A stretch of 64,000 bases of DNA from Micropterus salmoides (GCF_014851395.1 NW_024044459.1:19168664-19232663); one strand, 5' to 3'; positions 22,810-36,890 are shown, numbered from the stretch's first letter. Notes: generated by a model from the letters alone, not told the origin. Made by a program: numbers and translations.

Positions 22810-25800
22810 GTAAATGGAGAGGAATCGTCACACAACGCCTTGTAAGCCCTAACCATGTGTTATGTTATTTCTACAGGCTTGCTCTTTAAGCATCCCTGTC
22901 ATGGGGGGACATGGGAGGCTGACATCCACCTCACTGGGGCCTGGAAAAGGCTATGACTGCACACGCACGCACTCAAACACGCGCGCTCACACACACACAC
23001 ACACACACAAACATGCACCTCCTCTGCCCACTAATGTATGTGATCACTATCTCCAGCATGACAGACGTTTGGCACAGGAGGATGTGGGGTGTGAAATGAC
23101 AGGATTGCTTCTTCGCCCTGACTCACTGGCTTTAATGAAAGTGAGAACATTTTAATCACAATTAATATTTAATGGACAAGTTGGTTCAACCAGGAAGGCG
23201 CTTTTGCATTGCATTTCATCATCTTAATGCTGACTGTTGTTTGCTGCAAATTATCTCCTGCCAAAACATAGAGCAGTTGTCCTTTCTTTTCACTTTTCAT
23301 CTCTATCAATCTCTTGTGGTGTCTCTCTATAGTTCTTTATCTTCGTCTTCCCTTGTCTTTCGTTATCTTTTTACCACATGCCTGTATTTATCGCAGCCAC
23401 TCATCTTCATCCTTTCTTTATCTCTTGTTGTCAGCCTGCTTTCTTTCTCCTCCTCTCTACAGAGTCCTTGCTAGAGATCAAAACTCTCAGAGCTGTCTGA
23501 TTGGCCATTCAGATTTAAGCATGATGCAGAGACAGGGGCACTGAATGGGAATCAGGGGTAGTTTTCAGTGATTACATAAAGATATATAATGTTTTTATTT
23601 ACAGCAAGGAGTTCTCATGGAAATATCTAGCAGTGCCTCTATGCAGAGACATATTTTCTGTCATTTGTGTGTTACAGAGCTTGTTTCAAATCAGTGTTTC
23701 CTCTAATGTCAATCACTGAATCCCATGATGCCACGTCAGTTGTAATAACTTGCACATGCCTGATTTTCTGTCCGTATTCCTCTCCCACCGTCCGGCCTGC
23801 TGAGCTGAAGCTTTCATCTCCCTAACATGACAGGCTGTCATTCTAATAAAGACTATTGCGTACAACCTCTGGTTCCTACATTATGGATGGGTAGTCGACA
23901 TAGCATCTGTCTCCTTCTGCCTCTCTGCTTCCCTTATTCTGTTTTTGCAACTTGAGCTGAATTAGACTTCTTTTGTGTTTTTATAGCAGTTTACAATGTC
24001 TCACAGCAGAGATAAACGAGAACAAGAAAGCATTGTAATTTGTTTGTTGTGATTTTTTTGTGATGTGCCCTCTTTCCTTTTCTTTTTGCTTGCAGTGAAT
24101 TGTGTAGAGGATCAGTTATTCTGACACCGCACACACTAAACAAATACCTCGAGGGGGTGTTACTATCAAAGCCGGTGTTTGGGGTATAATCCATTTGAAA
24201 TGCAGTTATCTGTTATAACTCACAGACAGGGCTGGAACCGAGCCTGGCTCTGAGGAGTGACCCTGCCCAGATGCTTGGCACAGCCACTGAAGCTGCCTGG
24301 CCTACAGCAAAGGCTGCACACTGGGATACTGGTATTACCTCTTGTGCGTGTCCCAACAAATTATCCATTTAAAGACTGCATGGAGAGTTTAGCGCCATTG
24401 CTTTCTCTGGCCTGGCCTTCAATCTTTCTGTCTCACTCTCTCGCTCTCTGTTTCTCTCCTCACCACTCTCGTTCATTTCTCTCTCATCAAGCTGCCGTGC
24501 GGACACGCATTTCAAACCCTTAGATGATAGCAACAGTGTTTTACAGTGGGCTGATTTCCTGGGTACTCTGAGATGAGCATTACCAATTCAGAAAATGAAC
24601 ATAATCACATTGTCGTAATTATTTCATGAATGCTGTAAAGGAAAAAACATTTTCCTTTCTGGTGAGATTTTATTATGGGTTTTTCAACAGTTTTTTAGTT
24701 ATGATACTATGAATGAAGGCGAGCTCAGCTCAACTTATATTAGACTTTCTTTGGACTCACTGAGTGTTGGATCCTCAATAATCTGGCAGCTAGTAATAAA
24801 ATGTCCAACATTGCACTTTAGTTCTGGGCATCGAAGCAATAATAATTCTACCAAGGAAAGAAAACCGGGAAGAAACTCTTCTCCAAAGGGAATGTTTGTG
24901 GATAGACCTGGCTGAACATGATCATTTTATTAATGAATATTAATAAAATTTATGAATATTAATAAAAACATGAACCATGTCTGTTTGGTTTGTTAAATGT
25001 AATCCCCTATACCAATGGTTTTCAAACTGTGGGGCGGGGCCCCCTGTGGGGGCTTGTTGCCACTTCAGTGGGGGGCGTGGATGACCAGGGGAAAAATATG
25101 GAGTAGAACTAAGTTGAATGAACACGATTTATGTAAGGAAATAACTTATATTTCTTTTAATATCAAATTCAACGTACCTCTTTTTTTAGTTGTTGCTCCC
25201 CCAATAATGTTAATAATTGATAAGCGTTAAATCCATTTATGTGTAGTGGGCAGGCATGAACTTTTTTCAGCTTGTGATGGGGGTGCAGGACAGAAAAAGT
25301 TTGAGAACCACTGCCCTATACTAATGGCTCCTTGGGCAACGTTCATAATGTGCACATGCAATTTCAGTCCTTCCAGGTGCTGTCTCAGCCCAGCAGACAT
25401 AAATGTATGGGAGGGTAACTAAGTCCATGGATGTGCACAACTGTGCATGTGCTTGCTTTAAGTAGACAAAATGTAATGGACAGTAGATAATAACCAGAGC
25501 TGTCTGTATCCTGTCCATAGCACTGTATGTCAGTCTTTCGTTGTTTAGTCAGCTCTCTGTTGACCTTATATTGGTGCATATTGAGGGGTGGATATTGCAT
25601 CAAATACAGTTAAGCATCATGTCCTGAAACAATGTGTTGTACAGCATGTTTTGTTTAAAGTTAGAATGTATGCATGGCTGTACCATGTATGTTTTATGTT
25701 TTACCTCAGCTTGTGCTGCTGCATCCATACAACTATTTCCAGTACTGCTAGTTGCCTTTAGTTTATTTTATTTTATTGCATGTATTTCAGGGGCAGGGGC

Positions 25801-27991
25801 CATGTACAAAAAAACCCATTCATCTAAGGAGAAGAGATGTATCGTACCAGATTTATCTACTAGCTAAGTTACATCTGCCGTTCCTGGGCAGGTATATGCA
25901 GTAGTAACACTAATACAACAAATGCAAATAATACAAACCTCAGTTCAAATTGACAATAATTTATAAATTCATTCATACATTCAAACATACACAATGCAAA
26001 CTACTCTATAAAAATTTATTCCCACTCAGCCCCCTCCCCCCACAGTTTCAAGCAATGTCTAAATATCTACTGTATAAAGAGGGTCCTGAGATAAAATATA
26101 TATTTATATCCATTTCTACTGCACCGAGCAGACCATTTCTGCTGTTTCTCTCTGTTGCTATTTTATTTATTGTCCATGTCTGCAGTGTACTGTGTTCAAA
26201 GATCTTTCAGTTACAGGTTGCAAATTCATTAACATATTTAAATAGTTTCTCTGCTTGGCCCTATTCCTTTCCCAAAGATTATTCACTGGGCCATGTCACT
26301 GTGCAAGTATTCTTTTCCACCTTGGCACACTGTGTACGTTATTGCACCACTGCAACTGATAGAGTGTTTGCTCTTTCATATTGTGCCACTTGGAGAGTGG
26401 ATTTGGGATAGGATTTTGCATGTCCTTTTGTGAAATATAAAAATTTCTTTGCCTTTCTGTCACACCAAGGTTGCTTTCTTGGAATTAATTCATACCATGA
26501 TGAATTGTTTCCTGTGCTGTTGTTAAGAAACACGCAGAAGAAATGGAGCTTACCTCTCTCAGCATTTGTTTCAGTGTGTTTGTCTTTGTCATCTGCACTT
26601 TTTTGATATATGTAGAAGATGACTTTTTTTATTTACTCCTAACCCTGGTTTTGTATTATAAATGATTATAAGCTGATGTGTTTGTATCTTGGCTCACAGG
26701 ATACGGCTGGTGTTGCTGCTTCTCTCAGTTCTGATGGTGCATAGGATTTTTGTAGTATATCACTTAGGTCAGAGTCTGGCAGGCTCATGGGTGTTCCCAT
26801 AAATTGTAGTGATTTTTTTTTCTCCCTTGCGTGGTTGTCATAGAGATATCTCAGTCAATCTTAAAACTTATTAGTCAATCTTTTTAATCAAAGTGTATCT
26901 TCTTTCAACTGTATACAATTAAGAACATCAGCAGCTTACAAGAAGATATTTTTCAACTTGCTTTTTTTCTACCTGGAACATCATTCTTTTCCCAGTTACC
27001 AGTGTCATAGTGGGGTTATTTTTAGCTAAGATTGTTATAGGTGATATGTCCTCCTCTCATGCCGTTGTTTATTATTCCTGACCTCAGCTGTCAGAGTGAC
27101 TCTTCCTCTTCTTGTCACCAGGTGGTTCATGATATTGACACCCTGACTTGTGACCTGCAACTTGAGGAGGACGGACTGACAGACAGCTCTAAGACAGACA
27201 CGCTCAACTCCAGCTCGAGTTCCACCACCACTACCACTGCTTCCAGCCTGGAGAAGATGAAGCTCTTCCCCGATGACTGCATCTTCAAACCACCTGCGCC
27301 CATCGCCCCGGCCCCTGTCAACCCTCCTGCAGTCCTGACTGTACTCAAGAAACCCCACCCTCCCCTACCACCACCCAGACTTACCCCGCCGAGAGCCGAG
27401 GATCACAACATTAAGAATCTGCCTCATCCAACATTAGTGTTATCAGGGAATATATCCAAGGCTACCGGGTCTCTAATGAGGAATGGCGGGGTTTTTCCTT
27501 TAAAACCAAACAGGGATTTATTCTCCTCCACGCCGTGTTTCATTTCTAATGACGGCGGAATCCCTGAGTCGGGTCTTGTTCCTACATTACCCAGACCCAT
27601 GCCTCTTCTCCGCCATGAAAAGAACAAATGTCCCAAGGCTCCTGGCAGGGAGTCTCGTGAGAGGGAGCGTGTCCGTTTCAGCGAGAAGGTCCAGTACCAC
27701 GGCTATTGCCCAGACTGTGACCTCCAATACAATGTAGACGACACAGAACTACACTTACAGGCGGAGCTGAACGACTTGAGGCTGAGCCCAGTGCATTGCT
27801 GCTCTTCCTCCTCCTCCCCTCCTCCTCCCCATGCTCTTTCTCATGAACTAATGTTGGAAAACGGTGGCCTCTCAGTCAGCCACAGTTTCCCGCCGACAGC
27901 GAACACTCTTCCACCTTGTGTGCCTCATCACCCGCCTTCCCTCAAGCCCCAGAAAACAATCCTACGCAAATCAACAACTACCACGGTTTGA
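22675..27991 (+). CDS. prr16: Proline-rich protein 16 (Largen), complete, two coding exons
   Basis: Exons 22675-22809 and 27122-27991 join in phase 0 (GAG/GTAAAT donor, CACCAG acceptor) to give 334 residues; the human protein is about 304. The N-terminus contains KVKVKKEIKTIVENLE and ILGDLKDVAKELKE, a predicted helix, running into DIDTLTCDLQLEEDGLTDSS. Prolines cluster at about 100-134. The most conserved block is RVRFSEKVQYHGYCPDCD (about 228-245), and the end is PQKTILRKSTTTTV. Human PRR16 raises cell size by increasing translation of selected mRNAs; no catalytic domain is known. The intron is about 4.3 kb. Extra Ser/Thr and Pro runs explain the greater length. The gene is co-linear with hsd17b4 in human, which supports the call. 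Confidence 0.93.
22988..23009. repeat. (CA)n microsatellite
   Basis: A short CA run following GCGCGCT, in the prr16 intron. Confidence 0.95.
25013..25313 (+). mobile_element. Non-autonomous hAT-type MITE, 301 bp
   Basis: The left end CAATGGTTTTCAAACTGTGG and the right end AAAGTTTGAGAACCACTG are inverted copies, the CAGNGGTTCTCAAAC tip typical of hAT/Charlie-like elements. It is flanked by a perfect 8-bp duplication CCCTATAC at 25005-25012 and 25314-25321, the length expected of hAT insertion. The interior is non-coding. Confidence 0.9.
27122..27991 (+). CDS. prr16: prr16 coding exon 2
   Basis: 870 nt including the stop. Carries the proline-rich middle, the RVRFSEKVQYHGYCPDCD block and the RKSTTTTV C-terminus. 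The open frame extends upstream of 27122, but that part is intron ending in CACCAG. Confidence 0.95.
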   Translation: MVHDIDTLTCDLQLEEDGLTDSSKTDTLNSSSSSTTTTTASSLEKMKLFPDDCIFKPPAPIAPAPVNPPAVLTVLKKPHPPLPPPRLTPPRAEDHNIKNLPHPTLVLSGNISKATGSLMRNGGVFPLKPNRDLFSSTPCFISNDGGIPESGLVPTLPRPMPLLRHEKNKCPKAPGRESRERERVRFSEKVQYHGYCPDCDLQYNVDDTELHLQAELNDLRLSPVHCCSSSSSPPPPHALSHELMLENGGLSVSHSFPPTANTLPPCVPHHPPSLKPQKTILRKSTTTTV

Positions 27992-29287
27992 CGCCGAAAC
28001 CCCCTTGTTCTGTCCAACTTAAACATTCTTGAATCATTCATAGTGTTTTCTACTTTATGAGCGCTTTCTACTCCGGTTGAACTTTGGATTATCCAAACAG
28101 AGGGAGGAAGGGTTGGGAGAGAAATGGATGGATAAAGTGAGTGGAACAGAGAGAAAGGCATCGCCATGGGCGCTGCGACATACACAGAGAGATCAGGAAG
28201 AAGCGGTGAGTGTTTGTGAATGTATGAGTGTGTTTGTCAGGAAGAGAGAGAGAGGAAGAAAAATTTGCATGTGTGCACTGATGCATATATATGAGCCTGT
28301 CTGCATACAAGTTTATTTGTTTTTGTACTGTATATTCATAGGTGTATACATTTGTGGGTGCAGGCGTGTGTGTGCGCAGAGTGTGTTTGTAGATAGCGAG
28401 CACTGACTGAAAAATGTACTAAAAGTCTTTACACATTTCACAGAAGGCGGCTGACAAGTCATAAACTAAATTGTATCTGTATATGTCTGGAAGCTCTTGG
28501 TGCTAACAAGTCTGAAACTCAGGAAGTTGTTTCAGAGAAGGGCTCTAATTAATTCATGTCCTTCTGGATGAAACAAGAAAACCCGGTTCCCTCAGATTTC
28601 ATATCGCAGGTAACTCTGAACAAAGGCTGTTACAGGGTAAAAGTTAGCGCAGACGGGCAGCGGCATCTATACTTTACACAAGCCTGCCTAGATGGACAAT
28701 TACGGTTAAGTGATAGACAAGCGAGTTCATACTTCCTCTTCCTTCATCACCTCTTGTCTCATTTTGGTGACGTGTCAGACTGTAGGAGTGAAAGAGTAAA
28801 TGAGAGGAGAGTGACATGGTGGGCTGCAGGAGAGTGAGAAGTCTTAGGTGACTAAACTGCCATTTTGATTTGTGCCTACTGTTAGCTTTCTAGCTAATTT
28901 TAATTGAAAAATCTTGAATTTCATTTTCTAATATTGTGAATTTTTTAGCAGGTCAACCCCCGTTTGTGTAGACCCTCACTATCACTCACTGTGATATCTA
29001 AAAGACTAAGTGGACGGTAAGCTAATCAGTTTTGCTCTTGAGTAGGGAGAATCAGACAGAAAAAATGCTAGACTTTATTTCCTTAAGGGAATATGATTCA
29101 GCATTAATATAATACCTTTATGAGCAGTTGGTAGTCTCCACTTTATTAGCTTTTATTAAGAAGCATATTTAATAAAGCCTGTGTTCATTGCGTTTGTGCG
29201 AAATTAAATGTGCACACGTCTGAAATCATTCTCAAAGTGAGTGTCAAGGAATCTGACTATGTTTGTTTGAGCGTGCGTGCATGTGTG

Positions 29288-29289
<2 letters not shown>

Positions 29290-29321
<32 letters not shown>
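29290..29321. repeat. (GT)n microsatellite
   Basis: A GT run of about 32 bp. Confidence 0.96.
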
Positions 29322-29324
<3 letters not shown>

Positions 29325-29655
29325 AGGTTTGCGTGTAAAAGCACATGTCAGTTTGGCAGACTTGGGGAGACAGTACACCCTGGAGTTGGATGAGAATAGT
29401 AGGACCTTCCTCCCAGCGATGCCCTTAATTAGCCGGATTAGACTACAGGAGATAACAGCACTGCCTGAGACAGCCTTTGTACCAACATTAACATTGACAA
29501 AGTTCTGAATTGCTGCTGCACATATTTTTATGATAAACAGAGAAAGTGAGACCACGCTTACAAAGAGAGAAAGTACATAAAGGAAAGTACGAAAGGAAGG
29601 CACAGAAAGGTAAAGACGTGCTTAGGGGGCAGGATGTTATATAAACAGTACAATT

Positions 29656-29709
29656 TATATATATATATATATATAATTTTTTTTTTGTGTGTGTGTGTGT
29701 GTGTGTGTT
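29656..29709. repeat. (TA)n-(T)n-(GT)n compound microsatellite
   Basis: A TA run, a T tract and a GT run in sequence. Confidence 0.95.
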
Positions 29710-32700
29710 AAGGGCTGTGGGGGTGGGAAGCTTGGAGATTAAGCCTGAGAAAATCAGGGTATGAAATAGCCCACTCTGATGACTAAATGCAATGCATGAC
29801 CTCGCTGGCCTTACAAATCTAAAATCAGTGTGTGGATTAGGGATCAGTGGATATTCAGCCATAAGAAAAACAAGAAAGAAGGGAAGAGTCGGGGGTAAGG
29901 ACACTAAGGGAGAGAGAAAGTGCGGGTCAGAGAGAGCGAAAGAGAGGGGGGGGAAACGGAGAGAGACTGATTTGGGTGTATTGTGTTTGCTGCTGTGTAA
30001 CTGAGTATGTGGATGCATATTTGTCCTCAAGATGATTGCTCTCAGTGCAGAGCATTCACTGTGTTTACCTTGTATTAATGGATTTTAATGAGTCTGGCAG
30101 CAGCATGCTCACACACACAGGCACACACATAATGGAGTGTAGCCACAGCTCACAAGGGCTTTTGCTGCCGTAGCGTTGCCTTGCTATCTAATGCAAATTC
30201 AATGGACCGAGGAAAATGACACAGTGGACTTGTACTATTAAGGGAACATATCAAAAAAGTTAAGGCATCTCTACTTTGTTTGTTTGTTTTCTTTTCCTTT
30301 CCCATTGTGTTCTTTTCTTTTCTTTTTTTTTCACCGGTACTTTTGAGCCCTTGCACACTCTTTGGAAAGATAAAGGTAAAAATATAATCCCCTTTTTAAG
30401 TATACTCTTCCAAACTGAAGTGTTTCTGAGATTTTATTTTAGTTTTTAATCAAAAGTATTTGCTCTCTACTGTACTATTCCACAAAGTTAAATCTGCTGT
30501 CTGTAAGATGGCAAGTGACTCAACAATAAAGCAAAAAAACCTTGCACAGGCTACAACTCAGAGAAGGGACGCAAAGTTGTTTGAAAAGCTTTGATTAACA
30601 GATGTTTGTGTTTGTGCACATCCTGAGCTATTGACATTGGTGGATATTGGTGAAGTTCACTAGGGCAGGGTTTCGTTTGCAAATTATATTAGTGCGGATA
30701 TTATACCTGAGTTTTTTATGTTTTTTATAATTGACTTTAAGAAATACAGTATTAAACATATTTTGCTACAAAACATTTTTTTTTGTTCTCTAATAATAAA
30801 TAGTGTCTCAACACATTTTGGTCTGTACCAAAAAAGTATTGAGGTTTGATACTCTATTGCCCTATTCACAATGGGTATTGTTGCACATTATAATGTCAGG
30901 TCGTATCCTACTTTAATCTCCTCTATATTCTCACATTATGCTCTCAAAATGTATTTTAAATGACATATAAAGATCTTTTTTTTTTTCATGAATAACTATA
31001 AACATGGACCAGCCACCCAATATTTGTGGAGAGGGTCGTGAGTGTGTTGCAACCGCAACCAGGGCAGGAAGTGAGAACAGTATTGACATTTGCACTGGCT
31101 GACCAGCTGATGGACCCCTCCTGTATGGATTCATCGTTCGTTGTTTGATACATCCGTGGCTTGCCACCAGATTGTTCCTGTAACACAGAAACCACTGCTC
31201 CTCTGACCACGGGTGTAGGAGTTTTTCACTGTTTTTTTGTATTTTTTTTGTAATGGCTATCTGAGCTCCAGTGCTCCGGGCTTGAGAATAAAGTTGTAAT
31301 GGGCAGGGAGGAGGTGGATCTTCACCGCCTCCATCATGATTCATGACTGACTCAACTGTACTGACCTACTCCCTACAGCTCACAGCTCTAGTTCATAGCC
31401 CACCTCCCGCTCTCTCTCTCTCTCTGTCTCTCTCTGTCTTAATTTTTTTCTTCCTCTCCCCTTGGATAATGCTTCACTCCCACTCGGCAGCAGCTGTATG
31501 CATAACAATCTCCCTGTGCACATGTATCTCTATATACATGTGGGTGGGGTATCTATTATTAAAACAAATCTGACACTTTGTGCAGCGAACACCTCTGGCA
31601 GCCTTTCCATTTGTACGCTTAATCAAAAAGTTCACTGACTGTGTTGCTCCTGAGCCGAGGCGGCCTCTGCATCCTTCATACCTTCTTACCTTGAATCACA
31701 AATGACCTTCCATGGATGAAATCTACTTCTGGTTGCTATGCATCTGCTAATAAATGATTGTACACAGCAGCTCCTCCATTGAAAGGTTGTGTGTTTTTGA
31801 TTTCAACCCCACGACCTACTGACGTCACTAATGCAACACCTAATTTCATCGGGTTATTAAGTTCACCCGCCGCTTCCATAATTAATTAGAAATCTCATAG
31901 GGCTGAATCATTAGATTGTTACGTTTGTAAATTTAAACCTGTTACTCTGATTTAACACAATAGTCATATGTGTGCTTATAGTGCACCTACTGTACTGTAT
32001 TGTCTTCATCCCATTTTCCAACCTGGCAAGTGGACAGTGTGCAATAAAACTAAATAAATGTGTCAGAGTGAGACACATTGTGCCAGTGAATATTAAATAG
32101 CTGTAGTTTCTCTGTCTGATTGTTGGTGGTGATAGTCTGCCAAGAGACACAGTTGTCTATTTGCTCATCCCCATTCTGCATGCATCATTTACTTTGATTT
32201 TTTGTTTCCCTCAGTTGACATCTACATTTCATTATGAAAATGGTATGAGGAAAGCATTAAACAAAATGAAATTGTGGTGTTGCGTGCCAGTGACGTCTGA
32301 GATACTGTATGCAAAGTTCATTAGACTACAAAATAAACATGACCTACATTGCCAAACATCAGAGCATTCAAAAGTGAATCTGGTGCACATCGGGCATGGA
32401 TACTGGCTCACCTTGGTCCTTCTATCCGTGACTCAGACAAAGGCATGATGTGGGAAAGTGAGTGGGCATGTGTATGTGTCCTTGTCAAAAATGTGTGCGT
32501 ACACTCATATGCATACATATTAATGTTAAAGACATACACATGCATGTGTTTAAAAGGTGTTTGAAAGTGGAATGACGCAGCCATGTGTGTGCAAGAAGGC
32601 CCTGAGATTGGCTTGGAAAGCTTTGAGGGTGACGCAAACTTCATCGGAAGATTTCACGCTGCTTTGGAGATCATTAAAAGTTAGAGGCATCAGCTGCACC

Positions 32701-34724
32701 TTACGCATGGAAGGTACACAATATCCCAACAACAGGATCAGATTCGTAAGAGCCACAAAGACCCAGATGGGGTCCTCTGCTCATTGAACCACTCCTGACT
32801 TGATTAAGAAACACTGAAAAAAAACCCAGCTAGGGTATGCGATTGTCTTTTCACAAAAGGGCAGGCTTTTTAATCCATAGAGGATAATGTGCCAGACGCT
32901 TCAGTCCTATTAACTTCGATGAATTGTATATGTGTGTCTGGGTGCTTGTGTGTGCTGCAATGGCACCTTGATATATTTTCATTTTGCTCTGTAACAAAGC
33001 GACTGTTGGCGCTGTGTCAAGTGGCTCTCCTCTTTGCAGTTATATTCACACGAATGTGTTTCCTCTTTTTCCTCTGCAGGGCCCATTGAGATGCTTGAGA
33101 TACAAGTGGAAGGGATGCTTGTTTCATGCACTGATCGACCCTGGTTGATCAGGGAGGGGAGGAGCCAGAGCTGAGGCCCAGCATCAACCTAACCCTTTAC
33201 ATAAAGTGCTAATGGCTCTCAACCACCAGGAGACGAGATCATCTGGACAAATTCCTACTTGGACTTTTGAGCACTTAACAACCCCCAGGCACAGCTGTGC
33301 CAGGGCAATGTTACTGTGAAAGTGGGGGAAGAGAAATTTAAGAAAGTGCATACAGATAGATGACCTTATACAGTAGTTGTGTAGGTGATATTTTTTGTTA
33401 CATAGAAATAGTTGAATTAAAGATTAGAACGCTGCTGAAACCCTATCATCAAAAGTAAAGAGGCAAGTTTAAATAAAGAAGTACAAGATGGGGTGAAATG
33501 ATGTCAGCCAGTATTTGATTGATGTCTACACAGACGTCTGCTCTGTGCATACTCAGATGGAAATCAATAGCTCCACTCAACCGATGGAATTTGCCTTTTA
33601 AGAATTGTAATTGTTTGTGTCTGGAGAGCCTGGCAGGTCTGCCTGTGAGATAAACGCTGCTCTGCTGGACTGCAGATAAGGAGAAAATAATATTGTGTCA
33701 GTATGTACCATATGCACAATCACATTGTTTGTTTTTGTTTTTTTGGAAAGACTAATGATTTGAAATGAATGATGTGGTCACTGATCTGTGTCCAGACATT
33801 ATGTTCCTTGTACATCAAAATCTATGTGCTCAACTGGTGCCATGCAAGTTGTTTGTTTTTTTTTCATACTAACATACAGAGTAAAGTGGCATAGTTACAG
33901 CTTTAAAGGATCCTTGAAGAAGTAATAATTTGCATCAAATTTTCTTTGTATACAAATATACATGTACATGTTTGATATCTATATATTTCAGGCATTTTTC
34001 TACAGAGACTTTAACATTTAAAGAGATGATATTTTTGATATTGTGCTGGATGACTGAGAGGTACTTTGACGAGAGCTGACATTCCCTCGAGGTGTGTGTT
34101 TTTCAGCAGGGCATAGCAGGATGAGTAATTTATATATATAGCAACAGGATAGTGTTTGTATGTATGAACTACAAATTCTCCAGTATGATCACTTCAAGAC
34201 ACCTTACAGAATAGGTTGTATTGTGAGAAAGAAAATATAAGGTGGAGAAGAAAAAATGGCGTAAACCAAATACCTAGTTGTGCTTTATCAGACGGGAGGC
34301 ATGGGGCTGAATGAATGCATGACTGAATCTTCACTTTGTCCTGCCATCACTGTGTTTTTCTATGCATTTCTGTGGAGAGGCTGTCTGTTGGTGGGTACAA
34401 CATGCAGGGTGCTCTGCTCTCCATAATACAGAGTTAGGAAGGATTCGCTGTCATCCTCATATGATGTCCATCAGGTTATTTCTGCAGCCACTATAAACCT
34501 GACCAGTGTCCTGGGTTTTATCACATTGCTTAGGCCAATCACTCATTGATCATTAAATAATAATAATAAGGTTTAGTTAAATACAGTACTGTGCAAATGT
34601 TTTAGGCAGGCGTGGTAAATATGCTGTAGAGTGTACAAACAGAAGAAAAATCTTAATCAAATCAGTATTGCAGACATTACAATGTGCTTTACAAGGACAA
34701 AATGAAAAGTAAAGAAACTGGGAA

Positions 34725-34730
<6 letters not shown>

Positions 34731-34792
<62 letters not shown>
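34731..34792. repeat. (GT)n microsatellite, longest in window
   Basis: 62 bp of uninterrupted GT repeats. Confidence 0.98.
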
Positions 34793-34794
<2 letters not shown>

Positions 34795-35554
34795 ACATTT
34801 TCATAGGTCATTTTGGATCAATAAAAGGGTGACAAACATATGCCGGAAAGTAACAAACATTATTTGATACACACAGCCTCTCTCTCTCCACATTCAGACT
34901 GGAGACACCACACTTGTAAACTCCAGCTCTTTGTTCTCACTGGACACAGAGACTGAAATCATGACCAAACTCTGGATCAATCAAGAATCAGATTTAAAGG
35001 TTATTGGATTGTCTCAAAAAGCTGTCAGCTGTATTTTGTTGTGTGTCCACAAATGGTTGGAAAATAACTTGTGAGAAGTAAACACTTTACACTTAATGTT
35101 GGTGTGTCTGTGTGTATTTTATGGACTGAACTATAACTTAAAACACGGGAAGTGTTGATTTTTATGTCTTTATTATAAACTGTGCTCTTACAAATTGATC
35201 TTTTAGAATTGAATGAACGAGAATGAATGTGAACTAGGAGTCAAAGAGGAAACAAACGAGTGCCAGAGCATCACACTTCAAAAAAGCAGTGTGAGCAAAC
35301 CTTTCAGAAAGAAAAATACATTAAATATCAGTTAATTGAAGATTAGTGTGATGAGATAGTAAGCTGGCGGCGCTAAAGGCTATTGGCTGTCGCCAGAAGA
35401 TATTCTGATGAATTCATAGTGGCTTATTATGGTCATATACGCATTATAACATCGGCCAAAGCCAGCAGCTGAAGGCCTTAAAAATGAAGGACGGGGTCAC
35501 AGGAACAGGGCAGCTGTAGTTAAACTCCTAGAGTAAAGAGAGGCGGTCTTTAGA

Positions 35555-35725
35555 CTAGAACATCACAAGTTCATATCCATGAGCTGGGAAAATCTGCTAA
35601 GAAAATGTGCCTGGGAAATGTACATGTTTAACTATCTGCCTTTGTACCCTTGAGCAAGGCTAACTAACTAACCCAACCCAAAGTAAAATGGTCGAGGAAC
35701 ACTGTGGCTGCACTCTGTGGATGAT
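35555..35725 (+). mobile_element. SINE-like remnant
   Basis: Contains TGCCTTTGTACCCTTGAGCA followed by AGGCTAACTAACTAACCC. This resembles the 'CCTTGAGCAAGGCACTTAACCC' block that I recall from abundant fish SINE-type repeats. No tRNA-like head is convincing. Confidence 0.4.
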
Positions 35726-36309
35726 TGCAGCTTTGTGAATGAAAAGCAAGTCATTGCTGAAGAAAAAAAGCTAAATGTTTGTAACCACTTCACAGTGGGC
35801 GGCACTATTATTGGTATTCTTGTCCAGCCGCAATTTTGCCAAAGCTGTTCTGTCATATTTTGAAGGTTTAACTTTAACTCTTAAGTTCTGTTATTGGTTG
35901 GGACTATTTTGTTCATGCTGGACAAGAAGAGAGGCTGTCTCCAAACCAGATCCTCACTAACACTCACACAAAGATATTGTATAAAGATACTGTAACATAT
36001 GATAAATGTACAGTAGGAAACCTGTGAGGTTAAAGCAGAGCTATTCTGCTGTCAGACATATCCAATTATGTATTCAAAATCAACATCAGATCAGACTCTG
36101 TATCAGCAATTATTGAAATACTAATGGAAAAAAACACAAGGACTCTTTGACAACATCCGGACTTCCAAGTGCCTTCAACGGAGTCTCTAGAGTCCATGGG
36201 CCCCTGGGCCTGTGCTGTGTAGGCCCATTCAATAATCCATTCCATGATGAAATATCAAGGAGACTCCAAACAATTACATTTGCGTCAAACAATCTGTTCA
36301 AGGTCTTAT

Positions 36310-36650
36310 GGTATGTAACTGAAGTACTGTGCTCAAGTACAGTTTTGAGGCAAGTGTACTTAAGTATCTCCATTTTCTGCTACTTACTTCAACAGCTACA
36401 GTTATGTTAAAGACCAACATTTTGCATACAAAACATAAGGTTGTCTATTATGATATGCTGCATTGTTGGGGATTAATCTACTCCACAGTAAATAGTTCTA
36501 GTTAGGTTTTCCTAAACCAGCTGAATCACTGAAATGCTGCGTACATATTAATACATCAGTAATAACACCCCAGTGGTATAATATAATTATACACTTGTTT
36601 TAAGTAATAAATTATCAGCAACTGAGTATTTGTACATTGAGGTGATTTTC
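36310..36650. mobile_element. Fragment of the 'AAGTACTTGAGTA' hAT-like repeat family
   Basis: CTGTGCTCAAGTACAGTTTT and GTGTACTTAAGTATCTCC match the motif set of the fuller copies at 44131-44646 and 46117-46599. One end is missing and the fragment abuts another repeat at 36652. Confidence 0.5.
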
Positions 36651-36651
36651 A

Positions 36652-36890
36652 GGGCTGCAGCTGAGAGTTCTTTTCACGATCTATTAATTGTTTATTTGAT
36701 TAACTGATAAGTCCTTTGGTCTATCAAATGTCAGAAACTCCCAAAATATTCAGTTTACAATCACATAAGACAAAGAAAGCCCATTTAAGAGGCTGAAACC
36801 AGAACATGTTTGCCATTTCTGCTTTAAAAAAAAGACGGATATTTGCAGATTAATTGAATTGGTTCATCGTTTCAGTTCCACAACTATCCC
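36652..36890 (-). repeat. Interspersed 'GGGCTGCA...TTAATTG' repeat, copy 1
   Basis: Starts GGGCTGCAGCTGAGAG. Contains TCTATCAAATGTCAGAAACT and ATCACATAAGACAAAGAAAG, and ends in ATTAATTG-type sequence. Related copies are at 48530, 53105, 54515 and 55755. Confidence 0.55.

Larger units (their letters stand above)
22810..27121. other. prr16 intron 1
   Basis: About 4.3 kb. Contains a CA repeat at 22988-23009, a CT-rich stretch around 23290-23460, and the MITE at 25013-25313. I see no other gene; open frames at 25634-26411 have no family signature. Confidence 0.6.

Noticed and set aside
27035..27358. Minus-strand frames over prr16 exon 2
   Set aside because: Antisense shadows of a GC-rich, proline/serine-rich coding exon.
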